Below, piece by piece: positions 5,317-5,787 of a stretch of 5,787 nt of DNA. The notes under the pieces are model-generated. The model worked only from the letters and a program-made list of their open reading frames with translations, ran no database searches and was not told where the DNA came from. The DNA lies in NCBI GenBank assembly GCA_964502465.1, contig CAZCWX010000617.1, positions 1 to 5,787 of the forward strand. Direction: 5' to 3'. Numbering within the stretch: position 1 is the first letter of the stretch; each line of letters begins with the position of its first letter. This DNA is from CAZCWX01 sp964502465. GTDB lineage: Bacteria > Desulfobacterota > Binatia > Bin18. The position numbers were made by a program, and so were the translations under genes.

Positions 5317-5787
5317 ATGGCATCGAAAGAACAATTTCGTATCGCCGTTCCCGAGGATACGCTACAGGACTTACGCGAACGTCTCGCCAGGGTCCGTTGG
5401 CCGACTGATTTTGCCAACACCAATTGGGAGTACGGAGCCAACCGAGATTACCTTATGGAACTGGTGCAGTACTGGCGTCACGGGTACGACTGGCGACGGC
5501 ACGAGTAGGCGATGAATACTTTTTCCCATTACAAGACCACGATCGACGACGTGCCGATCCACTTCATTCATGAACCAGGCAAGGGTCCCAAACCGATTCC
5601 TCTCATTCTGACGCACGGCTGGCCCTGGACGTTCTGGGATTTTCACACCGAAAGTGAGTATGGCGCAGACGAGAAGCAATGGTACGCACGCACTCAAGAA
5701 GCCACGGGAACCATAACCAGCCATGTCGCCGTGCAGACCTCAGATCCACAAACGCTGGCATACGGTCTGCATGACTCGCCAGTGGGT
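5317..5787 (+). pseudogene. Epoxide hydrolase (EHN / alpha-beta hydrolase), broken and truncated
   Basis: The gene starts at ATG 5317 with AAAGGAG (5305-5311) 5 nt upstream. Its first 63 residues are a good epoxide hydrolase N-terminal (EHN) domain: FRIAVPEDTLQDLRERLARV, RWPTDF, WEYGANRDYLMELVQYW and YDWRRHE. An in-frame TAG (5506-5508) interrupts it, after which the same frame continues MNTFSHYKTTIDDVPIHFIH and the oxyanion-hole motif LTHGWPW (5608-5628). The sequence then jumps, near 5640-5660, to a late segment ending QTLAYGLHDSPVG. In intact relatives well over 100 residues lie between these points, including the nucleophile motif GGDWG, absent here. The deletion keeps the frame. Relatives hydrolyse epoxides to diols; this copy cannot. 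The 3' end lies beyond the window. An ATG at 5512 could restart translation, but the product would still lack the nucleophile. Confidence 0.8.

Noticed and set aside
5506..5508. TAG in the epoxide hydrolase as a pyrrolysine or read-through codon
   Set aside because: The same gene also lost its nucleophile region, so simple decay explains it; nothing suggests Pyl decoding.

Overview
The window comes from a bacterium of moderate G+C. It must decode UGA as selenocysteine if the central gene works as I read it. The mix of a UGSC selenoprotein, a SnoaL-like protein, an epoxide hydrolase relic, a toxin-antitoxin pair and an IS5-type element suggests a large, plastic environmental genome. Uncultivated lineages such as Tectomicrobia/Entotheonella or other marine or soil bacteria come to mind, but that is a guess and nothing here fixes the taxon. 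Almost every gene lies on the minus strand; only the right-end pseudogene is on the plus strand.

Left part (1-2173, minus). The first 36 bases hold the start of a gene beginning MIRNDQELEATK, probably a small HTH/antitoxin-type regulator, with a doubtful 47-codon ORF just upstream of it. Next comes an AlbA_2 (Schlafen-type) DNA-binding protein gene cut in two by a 989-bp IS5-family insertion sequence (911-1899). The element has 21-bp inverted repeats with one mismatch and a TAT target duplication. Removing the element and one TAT restores a single open frame of 316 codons plus stop. The transposase is itself split by a -1 frame change at a run of eight A. The catalytic Glu is reached only if that frame change happens.

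Middle (2174-2945, minus). A 237-bp spacer with a small hairpin is followed, going upstream, by a two-gene toxin-antitoxin module: a BrnT-like toxin, then a CopG/RHH-type antitoxin, overlapping by 14 bp.

Right part (3071-5161, minus). This is a compact three-gene operon. A 351-aa protein of unknown function overlaps by ATGA a 179-aa UGSC-family selenoprotein, and 28 bp further on lies a SnoaL-like (NTF2-fold) protein. The selenoprotein has an in-frame TGA at 3822-3824 inside a UGSC motif, followed at the expected distance by a SECIS-like hairpin. An ordinary gene caller would break it into two ORFs. This operon is the most interesting object in the window.

Right end (5162-5787, plus). A divergent intergenic region carries a near-consensus sigma70 promoter with a perfect dyad in its spacer. 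It drives an epoxide hydrolase gene that is now broken: an in-frame TAG after residue 63, and an internal in-frame deletion that removed the nucleophile region. It runs off the window.
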